A stretch of DNA of 64,000 nt from Bacteroidaceae bacterium (GCA_017555875.1 JAFZFN010000040.1:1-64000), one strand, 5' to 3'. Shown: positions 16,106 through 25,644, numbered from the stretch's first letter. Program-made: numbers and translations. Notes: a model not told the origin generated them from the letters alone.

Positions 16106-17617
16106 TCACCTATGCGTGCGCATGGCGAGCATGATGGACTCGCCCACGAGGGCTACATTGGCAAGGAGGTAGTGACGCTGGTGGCCCATCACCACGGTGT
16201 GGCCTGCCGCCTCGGCGGTTCTTAAGATGGCATTCTCGACCTTGGTGTCGTCAAAATAGGAAGCAGGCCCAGCAAAGAAGGCGGTGCCCGAGGGGCTCAG
16301 CTCGAGGAGGATGGGGCCAGCATCGATATCAAAGCCGAAGAAGCAGGTGAGGTCATGATACTCCTTGAGGCCAGCCACTACCCCACCCTTCCAAAACAGA
16401 GTTTTCGTCATCTCATATTGCTTGCGGGCAAAAGCCTCATCAACAAGCGTGAGATAGTAGCAGTTGAGCGCCGAGTAGGAGCCCTTGACGGGCATGCCCT
16501 CGACTTGCCCGCCACTCTCTGTGAGGAACGACACGAGCACTCCCGTCGGCGCATCGATCCACTCCCGCTGGGCACGGCTCACCCATCGCGTCACGGTGGA
16601 GCGATAGGTGCCACCGGTGAGGTCGGCATATTGCTCAAGGGCCACGATGGCCACGAGCATGTCGGGCACGTAGATGAGTTCGTCCGGGTACGTAGGCAAG
16701 TTCAGCGCCTCGCTACGAAGGATGCGACGGTTCATCGCGGCACAAAGCGAGTCGAGCAATTCGTCGTAGCGCCCATCGCCTCCTGCCCTCTTGTAGCCAC
16801 ATATCATCCACGCCAAGTGGCTGAGGTACGACACGTGGCTATTGTCGCCATCGAGACTCTCGAGAGGGTCCTCGCCCCAGCGCATGGAGTCATAGTAACG
16901 TAGCTCGGGCGAGAGGACAATCTCTATCAGCTCCTCCATGGAGCGCAGGTTCTCATCGCGTGTGTCGGGGTATGTCGTTGAGATGTTGGTCAATGCGGCC
17001 GAGAGCATGGAGCAGGAGTACAGAGCCCATTCGCCCTGAAACTGAGTGCCTACGGCCGAGGGCATCTCGTCTATCACACGCTTGGGCGAGGTGACGAGCT
17101 TGCCCAGCAGGTAGTCGCGTCGCTCAAGGATATCGGCACGCTCATCTTCCTTGGCCTCGGCACGCATCCATGCCACGCTCGATGCCTTCAGCAGGATGAA
17201 GAACAATGCGAGCGATGTGTATGCCACGACTCCTCCCCATCGGAAGCGATTGCGAAGCTTGCGCACCCCCTTCTTAAATAGTTTTACGCCAACGAAGCAG
17301 ATAGCTCCATAGAGGGGCAATAGGACTACCTGCCATAGTGATGTGCACCAGTCGCTCGTAGAGAAATACACCACCACACCTATTACTACATAGGCGAGGT
17401 AAGGGAGGTACAGGAGGCGCACCTGCTTGCTCGTGGGGACAAAGTTCCAGTACAAGGCATAGAGCATCGTGTATACGAGCATCAGCACCAAGGTACTGGC
17501 ACTGTACTCGTAGTCCCACACATAGGGCATGAGGAAGAAGAGCAGGGCTTGCAGGGCAAACCACTTGCAGGTCTTCAGCATGCTATCAATCATATAAAGG
17601 AAGGAGTCTTCGGGCAT
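16106..17617 (-). CDS. Membrane protein with a C-terminal alpha/alpha-barrel-like domain
   Basis: 503 residues. The first 165 residues contain about five hydrophobic segments (for example MPYVWDYEYSASTLVLMLVY and YLAYVVIGVVVYF). The remaining 330 residues are helical, with DNSHVSYLSHLAWMICGY, DELIYVPDMLVAIVALEQY and KGSYSALNCYYLTLVDE, spaced like an (alpha/alpha)6 toroid such as terpenoid-cyclase or linalool-dehydratase-type folds. I do not recognise the family or the reaction. It begins 6 bases after the DUF1810 gene ends, so it may share that transcript. Confidence 0.7.
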   Translation of the reverse strand: MPEDSFLYMIDSMLKTCKWFALQALLFFLMPYVWDYEYSASTLVLMLVYTMLYALYWNFVPTSKQVRLLYLPYLAYVVIGVVVYFSTSDWCTSLWQVVLLPLYGAICFVGVKLFKKGVRKLRNRFRWGGVVAYTSLALFFILLKASSVAWMRAEAKEDERADILERRDYLLGKLVTSPKRVIDEMPSAVGTQFQGEWALYSCSMLSAALTNISTTYPDTRDENLRSMEELIEIVLSPELRYYDSMRWGEDPLESLDGDNSHVSYLSHLAWMICGYKRAGGDGRYDELLDSLCAAMNRRILRSEALNLPTYPDELIYVPDMLVAIVALEQYADLTGGTYRSTVTRWVSRAQREWIDAPTGVLVSFLTESGGQVEGMPVKGSYSALNCYYLTLVDEAFARKQYEMTKTLFWKGGVVAGLKEYHDLTCFFGFDIDAGPILLELSPSGTAFFAGPASYFDDTKVENAILRTAEAAGHTVVMGHQRHYLLANVALVGESIMLAMRTHR

Positions 17618-17623
17618 GGAGAG

Positions 17624-18118
17624 TTAGTCGGTGGCGCTTAAGAGTTGTAATGTCTGTTGGTCTTTCACGCCCTCGAAATGCTTCTCCAACACCTCGGCAA
17701 AGAGGTCATCCTCGGCAATCTCGGCAAAGAGCGTCATGCAGGAGCGTAGCTTGATGGTGTCGATGCCACCAAAGATCTCGTCAGCCGACTTGTCGGATTG
17801 TAGCACCACCGTGGTAATCTCGCGCAATCGTGTCCCGAGGACTGGATGGGCGAGGTAGGCACGCGCCTCGTCGATGCCATCGAGCCCATAATAGATGGAT
17901 TTGTTGCTATGCCCCAATCCCTTCAGTTGGGGAAAGATGTACCATATCCAGTGGCTCACCTTGCGGCCATTCTTCACCTCCTCCAAGGCACGGAGATACA
18001 TCAACTCTTGTGCCACGACGAAGCGCTCCAACGAGTGATCGAGGCGCGGCTTGGGCTCGTTGATTTTGGGGGTCTCCTTCTTCTTGAAGAAGGCGAGTAG
18101 TTCTCTAATGCTTTTCAT
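17624..18118 (-). CDS. DUF1810 (calpastatin-like) family protein
   Basis: 164 residues from ATG 18118 (MKSIRELLAFFKKK). An earlier ATG at 18139 is possible but overlaps the upstream gene more. The core SLERFVVAQELMYLRALEEVKNGRKVSHWIWYIFPQLKGLGHS, with YYGLDGIDEARAYLAHPVLGTRL, is a clear DUF1810 signature. The family is soluble and of unknown biochemical function. The first 45 residues are a basic extension. It overlaps the FtsZ-like gene by 14 bases, so the two are translationally coupled. Confidence 0.85.
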   Translation of the reverse strand: MKSIRELLAFFKKKETPKINEPKPRLDHSLERFVVAQELMYLRALEEVKNGRKVSHWIWYIFPQLKGLGHSNKSIYYGLDGIDEARAYLAHPVLGTRLREITTVVLQSDKSADEIFGGIDTIKLRSCMTLFAEIAEDDLFAEVLEKHFEGVKDQQTLQLLSATD

Positions 18119-18407
18119 TGTCTTTGTTATTAACTTCATTAATATGATATTCCAAAATATCCCGAATATCATCTTCTACATTCTCGGCAAGACGTTTGAA
18201 TTCTTCAGGTCCCCAACCGAGAGAAATTCCATTATGCCCATTCATACGAATCAGATCATAATGTGGAATCTCATTTTTTTCATCATCTCTCCCCAAAGTA
18301 CCAGTACCAAAGGTTATATAATTGGCTTCGGGTATGCCAGAATTCTTCATATGCTTCACGGCTTCTCTCGCACCATTTCCAACACCTATAATTAGAATTT
18401 TGCCCAT
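18105..18407 (-). CDS. 100-residue protein resembling only the N-terminus of FtsZ
   Basis: The start KILIIGVGNGAREAVKHM matches the FtsZ T1 loop region (KVIGVGGxGxNAVxxM). Then EANYITFGT corresponds to VEFIAxNTD, and GISLGWGPEEFKRLAENVEDDIRDILE corresponds to TRGLGAGxNPExGxxAAEExxxxIxxxL. The protein stops there, before the FtsZ T4 GGGTGTG loop, so it cannot be a full GTPase. It is AT-rich and coupled to the DUF1810 gene. It could be a decoy or inhibitor of FtsZ assembly, or a fragment kept for another reason. The similarity is my alignment by eye. Confidence 0.6.
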   Translation of the reverse strand: MGKILIIGVGNGAREAVKHMKNSGIPEANYITFGTGTLGRDDEKNEIPHYDLIRMNGHNGISLGWGPEEFKRLAENVEDDIRDILEYHINEVNNKDNEKH

Positions 18408-18472
18408 AATGAAAATTTATTCGTTATTTTACAACCTCGTTGTCACCCTTGATTTGTAGGTAGTAATATTGC

Positions 18473-18970
18473 TTATATCCATAAATATATAATCATCGCA
18501 ATGAGAAGGAGAAACGTTGCCAAGGCAAAACTATTATAAGCAATCTTGATACGCTTGAAAGCCTTTGGACGTGGCGCAAGCTTTTTCTTCATGTAATTCT
18601 CCATGAGGAAAAAGAATTGACAAACGAGGGGAACCACTAACGCTATTATCACGAATCCTCCTAACCAACCCACCACACAGATGATATAGGGTATCACAAA
18701 ACGTGCTAACCTCTCTTCTTTAGGAATAATCAAAGCCAACCAATGATACAACATCGTGAACACCACTATGCATAAGTAGACACTCCATCTTACCGTGAAT
18801 GCTCCCGGATGGTCTCCGTAGAGATAAAATCCCATGAGATTTACAATCAGTTCAAATAACTCCCAACAAAGGAGTTGGAACACGCACTGACGGATGCCAT
18901 AGAATGTGGCGAGGAAGAACTGCTTCACAGCGTGAAGTTGAGAGGTTTGAGGTACATTTTCCGTATTCAT
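18473..18970 (-). CDS. Small membrane protein, four predicted helices
   Basis: 165 residues with four hydrophobic segments (around residues 35-55, 62-84, 92-125, 145-165) and short loops. No recognised family. Its start overlaps the stop of the upstream TPR gene by 4 bases (ATGA), so it is the last gene of the envelope operon beginning at 24252. Its layout resembles the other small membrane proteins of this window (20719 and 41050), but I see no clear sequence identity. Confidence 0.65.
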   Translation of the reverse strand: MNTENVPQTSQLHAVKQFFLATFYGIRQCVFQLLCWELFELIVNLMGFYLYGDHPGAFTVRWSVYLCIVVFTMLYHWLALIIPKEERLARFVIPYIICVVGWLGGFVIIALVVPLVCQFFFLMENYMKKKLAPRPKAFKRIKIAYNSFALATFLLLIAMIIYLWI

Positions 18971-20697
18971 TTATTGTTTTGCATTAGTGGTTTATTATCA
19001 TTTTCTTTCTCACGCATTTTGCGTATATATTCCAATCTATTCTGGGCAAACTCCACATCCATTTCGTTCTTAATCATATAGTTTGCCTGATTCTCAGCCT
19101 CATCCCATTTGTGATACTCGATGAGGAGGAAGAGGTAGCAGCGCTGAAGGAATTGGAACATAGGCATCAGGTGTTCCACATTATCCTCATCTGCTGTCAT
19201 CTTCTCATGCACATCCCTGATATATGCAACGACATAGTCATAAGCTTTGATGTCGGACATACGACACAAGCAGCCGATGTAATCCTCTATATACTGGATG
19301 CAATTAGACTCCTTGGCAATCTCAAGGTAGTAACTGGCGCGTTCGTTCAGCCCCAAGTGAGCATATATGATACCGATGTAGTAACATACATCGTAGAATA
19401 GCGGTTTGATAACCTCATCTACCTCCATAAAGGGCTTAATCTTGAACACGCGATAAACGCGATAGAAATGGCACAACGCCTGGTAGTAACAATTGTTGTT
19501 GAAATACTTCTTACCCCAATAGAGGTCGTTGCGGAGAGATGGGTTGGTGTGAGCTACCGCGATGCGTTGCTCATCGGTAAGCTCATCTTCCCTACCATTC
19601 TTGACCTTGTCCAGAGCATCATCGAGCATATACTTCACCTCCCACGCGGCCTTATCCTCATCAGTGAGGCGCACTTCAAGCATGGAACGGGTGCAATAGG
19701 GGGTACGATTTTCCATAGACTTATCCAACTCGCTACACGAACGCACCACATTGACAACATAGTACAATGTACCTTCAGTAGAACCTTTAGCTTTGGTGAG
19801 GTTGACAAAGAGTTCCTGATGCTCAAACTCATAAGTGAGCACAATGCTATTCAACGATGTAGGGGTAGCGTGCTGACGGATATAATTGCTCACATCAAAT
19901 GCCATGATGGCACTGATATCGGTAAGATGTTCTACCCTATCGCCTTGCACGATCTTCATGGAGAGCAGGCAGCCGAAGTCGGTATTATCGTAGAGCTGCA
20001 CCATGCGAGACACCGAGAATCGGGACGCGTCATCAGCCTTTTCATTCAGCTCTTCATACATCGATTTCGTTTCTATCTGGCGACTTAGCGTTTGCAGTTT
20101 GTGATCAAAGGTTACATTATTAAAGTAGGCTACATCCTTCTCTTCACTCTCTTTTATGGCTTTATCCAACTCGACGGTAAACTCACGTGCCAGTATAAAG
20201 GCGTGCGATAACAATATTTGCAACTCCTCTTTCATCTGTTCAAGGTCGCCTACTGCAGAAAACATATAGTCTAGATTGGCAGTAATGGTTGGAGTTCCAT
20301 CTTCACGCGGTACTCCCCTCGCAATGGTACAATTCCAAGCGCTCTGTTTAAGATGAACCTCATTGGCTGCTGTATAAGCTCTATGCAGGTGTTCATGCGC
20401 ACACTCCTTGAAGTTGAAGTATTGGATATTGACCCACTGCGAATTGCGACGGAAGACAAAGTTGAAGAATCCACCTTGATACTCTACCAAATAATTATGG
20501 AGTTCACCATCTTCACTTTCCTTGTTGCTCTGCAACACGGCACCAAGGGCCCGAAAGATGTCTCCTGGCGTCTGCTCCTTACAAGTATTGTTAGTCCCAT
20601 CATTCTTATATAGTCTAAAAATCAAAGAAACAACAAAACCTATAGCAACACCTATGATCAATAGATTCTTTCCTGCTTCAATTTCTTCGTATATCAT
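18967..20697 (-). CDS. Membrane-anchored tetratricopeptide-like protein
   Basis: 576 residues. One N-terminal hydrophobic segment (LLIIGVAIGFVVSLIFRLY, residues 12-30) anchors it. The middle 300 residues are a mixed domain I do not recognise. From about residue 390 there are TPR-like helices (NNCYYQALCHFYRVYRVF, then FYDVCYYIGIIYAHLGLNERASYYLEIAKES). The C-terminal helix is coiled-coil like. It is probably a scaffold. It sits in a five-gene minus-strand operon with another TPR protein and a lipoprotein. Confidence 0.65.
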   Translation of the reverse strand: MIYEEIEAGKNLLIIGVAIGFVVSLIFRLYKNDGTNNTCKEQTPGDIFRALGAVLQSNKESEDGELHNYLVEYQGGFFNFVFRRNSQWVNIQYFNFKECAHEHLHRAYTAANEVHLKQSAWNCTIARGVPREDGTPTITANLDYMFSAVGDLEQMKEELQILLSHAFILAREFTVELDKAIKESEEKDVAYFNNVTFDHKLQTLSRQIETKSMYEELNEKADDASRFSVSRMVQLYDNTDFGCLLSMKIVQGDRVEHLTDISAIMAFDVSNYIRQHATPTSLNSIVLTYEFEHQELFVNLTKAKGSTEGTLYYVVNVVRSCSELDKSMENRTPYCTRSMLEVRLTDEDKAAWEVKYMLDDALDKVKNGREDELTDEQRIAVAHTNPSLRNDLYWGKKYFNNNCYYQALCHFYRVYRVFKIKPFMEVDEVIKPLFYDVCYYIGIIYAHLGLNERASYYLEIAKESNCIQYIEDYIGCLCRMSDIKAYDYVVAYIRDVHEKMTADEDNVEHLMPMFQFLQRCYLFLLIEYHKWDEAENQANYMIKNEMDVEFAQNRLEYIRKMREKENDNKPLMQNNK

Positions 20698-20718
20698 TGT
20701 TCTTTTCGTTTATTTGTA

Positions 20719-21090
20719 TCACATCGTCATCAGCATCACAATCAACGCTATGTATATGAACACAGGCACTACCACACATATCACTACGGAGTTGAGCACA
20801 TAGTTACCACCCCAGCGGTTGAAGTAGTTGAGCAGGTCGACCGAGCGCATGAAGGCCCAGTCGCACCACTCAGAGAATCGTCCCACGGTGCCAATCCTGA
20901 TGCCTGTCCACACAAGGAGAAGAGCCGAGGTGGTCATCGGGATACCGATGAGGAAGTCCACCATAATGGTCCACGTGAGGGGTATCAAGAGATAGTACAC
21001 GAGGATGTTAACCTCATTGTAGGTGATACCTAGCCTCTGCGCACCACGATATAGCGCCATAGCCACCTTGACAAAGATCTGTCGTACCAT
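20719..21090 (-). CDS. Small membrane protein
   Basis: 123 residues from ATG 21090 (MVRQIFVKVAMALYRGAQRL). The frame continues up to 21120, but that start would overlap the upstream stop by 25 bases. It has three hydrophobic segments (around residues 32-52, 55-72 and 100-123) and no recognised domain. It lies between two TPR-type genes in the same orientation, with gaps of 5 and 21 bases, so it is part of that operon. Confidence 0.6.
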   Translation of the reverse strand: MVRQIFVKVAMALYRGAQRLGITYNEVNILVYYLLIPLTWTIMVDFLIGIPMTTSALLLVWTGIRIGTVGRFSEWCDWAFMRSVDLLNYFNRWGGNYVLNSVVICVVVPVFIYIALIVMLMTM

Positions 21091-21095
21091 AATAA

Positions 21096-23333
21096 TCAAT
21101 AAGAGTAAGAAGAATAGCACAACCTTCTCTGACGCTTCTCGGCATGGTGGTCGTAGAGGTTGTCACATTCACCCTTGACCAGTTGCCCCATTTTCGTATT
21201 GGGGTACTGCATAGCTACGGTACGGAAGTTGCAGAGGGTGTATTGTATCTCAGCTCCCACCTCATCGTCGGTGACGATACCACAAGCATCATTGATAATC
21301 TGCCGCGAGCATCTCATAGCCGCCTCTGTATAATGATCATTCTCCCAATCGCGCTTTTCGCACGCCGACGCGTAGTAGTTTGTCCCCACATAGTATTGCG
21401 TAAGCGCCCAGCAGCGTTCAAACGAGTTTTTCATGCCAATCGCATATCGCACCATCAGCTGTGCCCTACGATTAGGATCCTCCATCGTTTTGATACTCTC
21501 CTCCAACGAGTGCATCTCACGAGCAAATGCATACTTGAAATCATCGTTATGATAGCTCGCTGCCACAAGGAGGCGCGAATGGTCAGCTACAAAAGGATCG
21601 TAGTTCATGTACACATTGAGATGATGACGATAGCGCTTGCTCACTACACTCAGATACCTTACGGCCTCCTCATATCGCATATTGCGCAGGCATTGGGTAC
21701 CGATAATATCGTATAAATAGTCGCGGTTGATGTATCCTCGCTCGTTGAGGAATCTATCAAAGTCTGTTTCTGGCTTCTCCACACATTCTACATAGGCGAT
21801 AGCTGCATCGAGGCCGACGCTATCTATGAGTTCAAAGAAGTGGCTACGATAATCCATTCTATTGTAGTCCTTGGCAGAGTAGCGATACTCCTCCATCGTG
21901 ACATCTTCACTGCTGTATTGATACTCTCCATTTACCTCTTCATAGAATGTCATTTCTTGCCGATCTACGATGCCGAGCAATCTATTGCTTGCCATATTCG
22001 CCAGTTGCAGAGCGCGTGTTGTTTTGCCCTTCTTGAGCATCCTCGGGCACACCTCGGCAAGCACGATACGACGCATCATATCATTCCAGTAGTAATAGCT
22101 CTCACAAAATCCCAACTTATATCCGTGAGCCGTCACCTCGCGCACCTCGTCGGTGATATGGTGCACAATCTTCTCATCGAGCCACTTCAACTGCCCATAC
22201 AGACGTTTCTCATAAGACTCGTCATACGGGTTCATTTTGCTATCCAAGTAGATTCGCATCACCCTTATCGACTCCTCCAAATAGATATCCTTGACAAGGC
22301 TCTCCGCCTTCTTCAGCCACTGGGAAGCCCCACGGATATCCTCCCTAAGGTCCGACAAGAAAGCTGCTGTATAGCACCATAAGGCAGGCTCGCTTGACCG
22401 CTTGTCACTCGCCATATCCAAGCATAACTGATAGAGCTTTACGAGGTCTTCGTTCTCTTCCAACTCTAACTCATAGTGGCTATAGAAACTCCCCTCTGGC
22501 TCCAACTTTCTCACACATTCCTGTAATGCCTTGCGTATATAGGGGCTATTGGGGGTGTGTTCACACACCAAGTCCAAGGCATCGATAGCATCTATCGACT
22601 CTCCTGCACGCCCTAAGCAGTAGAGCATCGAGTTGATATCCCCAATCTGCGAGAAATACTCCAATGCCTCATCAGTATTCCCAGCATAACACTTGGCACC
22701 TGCGATATAGGGGTATATCAATTGCCTCATCAAGTTCGCATCTGGTAATTTTGAAACTTCGTTTTCCCACAAGTCTATGCACTCTTGATAACGTCCAAGT
22801 GTAAACAAAGCCCTGACACCTTGTAGCAGGTAACGATCACGCAAGCGAGTCGAACGCATAGTGAGAGCCCTATCAGCCACCTCATCAAGCGACATTCGCG
22901 CACCAATCTTCATCGAAGGATAGTACCACCGGGAATTACGCTTAAGACGGATATATTCATTCGTCTTCGCCAATAAAAGGAAATCCAAGATTTCGGTATC
23001 GCGTTTGGTTATCCATTCTACAAATCCATTCTCACAGGGGAGCTGACGATTGTCATATATCATCTCAAACTCCTCGAGTGGCATCTTATACACCACCTCG
23101 ATGATATCCTCCACGGGTATATCTTTTGAAGTAAGTCGCTGCCACTCCCTACAGTTCTCCATCATCGTGGGGTAGCGCCCCGCCCCCCTCTCTTCGTCTT
23201 GCGGAGTAGATTCGTATACCCTATACATGTAATAGCCCGACGGCACATACCAATCTACCCAACAAGCCTTGGCGCCGCCAATGCCACTCAATGCCAATAG
23301 GCTAACGAGCCAATATCTTATCCACTTCTCCAT
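21096..23333 (-). CDS. Exported TPR-like protein
   Basis: 745 residues with a signal peptide (MEKWIRYWLVSLLALSGIGGAKACW). After an N-terminal stretch containing CWVDWYVPSGYYMYRVY, most of the chain is helical repeat: RALFTLGRYQECIDLWENEV, AGAKCYAGNTDEALEYFSQIG, MRYEEAVRYLSVVS. It probably acts in the periplasm as a protein-protein scaffold. I recognise this kind of large periplasmic TPR protein from Bacteroides but know no function. Its start overlaps the end of the lipoprotein gene by 32 bases. Confidence 0.7.
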   Translation of the reverse strand: MEKWIRYWLVSLLALSGIGGAKACWVDWYVPSGYYMYRVYESTPQDEERGAGRYPTMMENCREWQRLTSKDIPVEDIIEVVYKMPLEEFEMIYDNRQLPCENGFVEWITKRDTEILDFLLLAKTNEYIRLKRNSRWYYPSMKIGARMSLDEVADRALTMRSTRLRDRYLLQGVRALFTLGRYQECIDLWENEVSKLPDANLMRQLIYPYIAGAKCYAGNTDEALEYFSQIGDINSMLYCLGRAGESIDAIDALDLVCEHTPNSPYIRKALQECVRKLEPEGSFYSHYELELEENEDLVKLYQLCLDMASDKRSSEPALWCYTAAFLSDLREDIRGASQWLKKAESLVKDIYLEESIRVMRIYLDSKMNPYDESYEKRLYGQLKWLDEKIVHHITDEVREVTAHGYKLGFCESYYYWNDMMRRIVLAEVCPRMLKKGKTTRALQLANMASNRLLGIVDRQEMTFYEEVNGEYQYSSEDVTMEEYRYSAKDYNRMDYRSHFFELIDSVGLDAAIAYVECVEKPETDFDRFLNERGYINRDYLYDIIGTQCLRNMRYEEAVRYLSVVSKRYRHHLNVYMNYDPFVADHSRLLVAASYHNDDFKYAFAREMHSLEESIKTMEDPNRRAQLMVRYAIGMKNSFERCWALTQYYVGTNYYASACEKRDWENDHYTEAAMRCSRQIINDACGIVTDDEVGAEIQYTLCNFRTVAMQYPNTKMGQLVKGECDNLYDHHAEKRQRRLCYSSYSY

Positions 23334-24252
23334 GCGTATAATGTTTTAGTTGTTCCATATCCAGATGATACAATATATTACCTATCGAAGGCTTTCCCAA
23401 ATGCTCCTCCACCAAGGCCTTCACTACCAAAATATCCTCGCTTGTAGGTCGCTCGTACCGGATGTACTCACCCTCCTCAGACGCCTTCTCATCCTCAGAT
23501 ACGATAGACACAAACTCGCCATCGACAAACTTGACACCCCAGCCAAAGGTCGGGTAAGCATAGTCGAGAGGTATGGGGTAATCCACGCTTTTTATATAAG
23601 GTTTGGCATCTTTGATATCAAGGATAGAGTTCTTCGTATCAATACTCTTCAATCTTCCCGTATTGTATAGCATCAGCACCCCTCTATCAGCTGCTGGTGG
23701 CGTCTCTGTCAACTGGTGCAATCGCACCGTGATACTTAGGTCTATGCCCCGCTCGAATAAGACTTCTTTGACAGATTGGCACAGTATGTCATAAGTCATC
23801 CTTGTCGAAGCGGTCCAGTCACAATCGAGTTGTATCTCATATATCTCGCCACACTCATTATAAGAACACATAGCCAGCATCCGCTCCGCGATGAGTTCAG
23901 CATACTCCACTTCCTTCCCTTGCATCTCACGCAACGCCTCCAGGGTGATATATGCTACAGGCACCACCTCGACACCCTTGGGGACAGCACCCTGAAACCG
24001 TGTTGTCGCCACAGGCACCACCTCGGTACAACCACTCACATAGTTCTGTTCCACCACCACATCAAACATCTTGATGTACAGACGCCCGATGTCGTGCCTC
24101 TTCATGAAGTCCAGCTCCGCCTTATTGGGAGCAAACACCGTCTTCCAATGATAGATAGATCCCCCACCCGGCTCAACATCCGCCCGGGATCCACATCCCC
24201 CACAACTACACAACATTGTGGCAAACATCACATAGCATAATACCTTCTTCAT
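23302..24252 (-). CDS. Lipoprotein with a glycosidase-barrel-like domain
   Basis: 316 residues from ATG 24252; a longer frame to 24468 has no signal and contains the promoter. The signal peptide with lipobox MLCSC gives a lipid-anchored Cys near residue 16. The mature part has IYHWKTVFAPNKAELDF, RLYIKMFDVVVE, YEIQLDCDWTASTRMTYDIL and YNTGRLKSI, then PLDYAYPTFGWGV. That succession resembles the strand ends of a TIM barrel of a GH18-like type, but I cannot name catalytic residues. It is the first gene of the five-gene envelope operon. Confidence 0.65.
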   Translation of the reverse strand: MKKVLCYVMFATMLCSCGGCGSRADVEPGGGSIYHWKTVFAPNKAELDFMKRHDIGRLYIKMFDVVVEQNYVSGCTEVVPVATTRFQGAVPKGVEVVPVAYITLEALREMQGKEVEYAELIAERMLAMCSYNECGEIYEIQLDCDWTASTRMTYDILCQSVKEVLFERGIDLSITVRLHQLTETPPAADRGVLMLYNTGRLKSIDTKNSILDIKDAKPYIKSVDYPIPLDYAYPTFGWGVKFVDGEFVSIVSEDEKASEEGEYIRYERPTSEDILVVKALVEEHLGKPSIGNILYHLDMEQLKHYTHGEVDKILAR

Positions 24253-24398
24253 ATATCCTATTTTTATCTTTCTTGTACAAATTTCACACTTTCCCACCAT
24301 ATATCCAAACCTTTCGATGCCAACTGTACAAAATGATAGGCTTGAGGTACGAAATGAGACAAACGAGATGATTTGATAAATGCAATCCTTTGCAATGG

Positions 24399-24406
24399 CA
24401 AAGATA
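24399..24406 (-). promoter_or_regulatory. -7 element of the envelope operon
   Basis: TATCTTTG on the minus strand, about 150 bases before the lipoprotein start at 24252. No good -33 box is seen. Confidence 0.5.
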
Positions 24407-24803
24407 GCAACTGCCTCTTCACCATCTATGACATTTCCCATCACAAGCCTTGCGAATGGAGCCCACAAACAAGAATTCGAACCTAAACATTCGGCATACT
24501 TCGCTATTTAGAATAGAAAAAAAATCCCAACCATCTAAAATCACACAACATGTTTGTCGATTTCAGAGCACAAAAATACAACACCTCCTCCACCCTGCAA
24601 TGCCTTTACAAGGGTTGCAAAGATTGATTCTCCCCTTCTCGATTTGTCCTCTCCTTCACCCTTTCGATTAGCAGCACCAAGAATGTAAGTCTAATAGGTT
24701 ATACGCAGCATGGTATTCAGTAGTGAGTTCTCGTCATCGTTGAGCAGGTCATCCCTATATGGAAATGGTTGGTCAGTAGTTGACGTTCATATTCTTTACT
24801 GTT

Positions 24804-24862
24804 ATAAAAAAAATTGTAGTTGTGTTACTATTGTGGTGCAGAAATAGAACACAACTACAATT
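24804..24862 (-). terminator. Terminator of the Zorya-like operon
   Basis: A perfect 15-bp stem, AATTGTAGTTGTGTT (24812-24826) with AACACAACTACAATT (24848-24862), is followed on the minus strand by a run of T. It lies 27 bases after the last gene (stop at 24889) and marks the operon's end. Confidence 0.8.
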
Positions 24863-24888
24863 GTTGCAATATCAATTTTATCGGATGC

Positions 24889-25644
24889 TTATTTCTTTTT
24901 CGTTCTGAATATAATCCAGTTCGTTTGATACTTAGTATCTGTTGTGACAGGGAACAATTCAATGACTTTATCTTCTTCGTCCCTATACCAAGAATAACGC
25001 CATCCTCCCATATCTATATATATGGCATCCTTTATTCCTAAATTTTCCAATCCCTGAACAAAAGTCATATATTCCATAGGTTGAGTGTTTTGTATTACAC
25101 ACAACTTATCGTTGTATTTAGCTAGCACACGATAAATGGTAGACCTTGTAAGATTCATCTGCCCCCTTTCTCCATTGCATAGGACATGTTTTTGCATAAA
25201 GAACACGCCATTGTTCTTTAATGCACTATCGAGCAAGTCCTTATCCTTACCTTTCGCAAAATATGCAGAATCATTCCAATAAGCAAAAGATGCATCAATA
25301 TTTGTTGTAATACCAGAGTTCCTATTATATACAATGGAATCCGCTAAATATGTACCGCAAATATTAGAATACTTAAATGTATCCATTCGCTGTCCCGTAA
25401 ATGAGGCAGCCATGGAGAGCATTATCGTTGAGTCTGAAGTGGCAGGAGGAGTTTCTACAACGTACTCTAATTGGCAATCTATTGGGGTAAAGCAGATGAA
25501 TTGACTATTATTAAGAATTTCTATACGAATAGATGATTCCTTCTTCTCATTATTCAAGATGGTAGTAGTTGCATCTTGCCTTGTTGAATCACTCTTACAT
25601 GCGCTTATACTTACAATTGTCAAGAATAGGATTAATGTTTTCAT
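24889..25644 (-). CDS. NAGPA-like lipoprotein, last gene of the Zorya-like operon
   Basis: 251 residues from ATG 25644, 4 bases after the ZorB-like stop; an upstream ATG at 25662 would overlap it. The signal MKTLILFLTIVSISAC has a lipobox. The C-terminal third has STIYRVLAKYNDKLCVIQNTQ, GLENLGIKDAIYIDMGGWRYSWY and YQTNWIIF. This resembles the end of phosphodiester-glycosidase (NAGPA/DUF2233) domains, where the motif is A-LDGG. A paralogue at 39866 shares the YxDMG and QTNWI pattern. Since it shares the promoter and the terminator, it may be a functional part of the defence operon, for example at the envelope side of the motor, or a passenger. Confidence 0.6.
   Translation of the reverse strand: MKTLILFLTIVSISACKSDSTRQDATTTILNNEKKESSIRIEILNNSQFICFTPIDCQLEYVVETPPATSDSTIMLSMAASFTGQRMDTFKYSNICGTYLADSIVYNRNSGITTNIDASFAYWNDSAYFAKGKDKDLLDSALKNNGVFFMQKHVLCNGERGQMNLTRSTIYRVLAKYNDKLCVIQNTQPMEYMTFVQGLENLGIKDAIYIDMGGWRYSWYRDEEDKVIELFPVTTDTKYQTNWIIFRTKKK

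Larger units (their letters stand above)
24253..24888. other. 636-base intergenic region
   Basis: Holds the promoter of the envelope operon near its left end and the terminator of the Zorya-like operon near its right end. Between about 24407 and 24800 the DNA is AT-rich and I see no open frame with a ribosome-binding site, tRNA or clear repeat. Confidence 0.6.
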
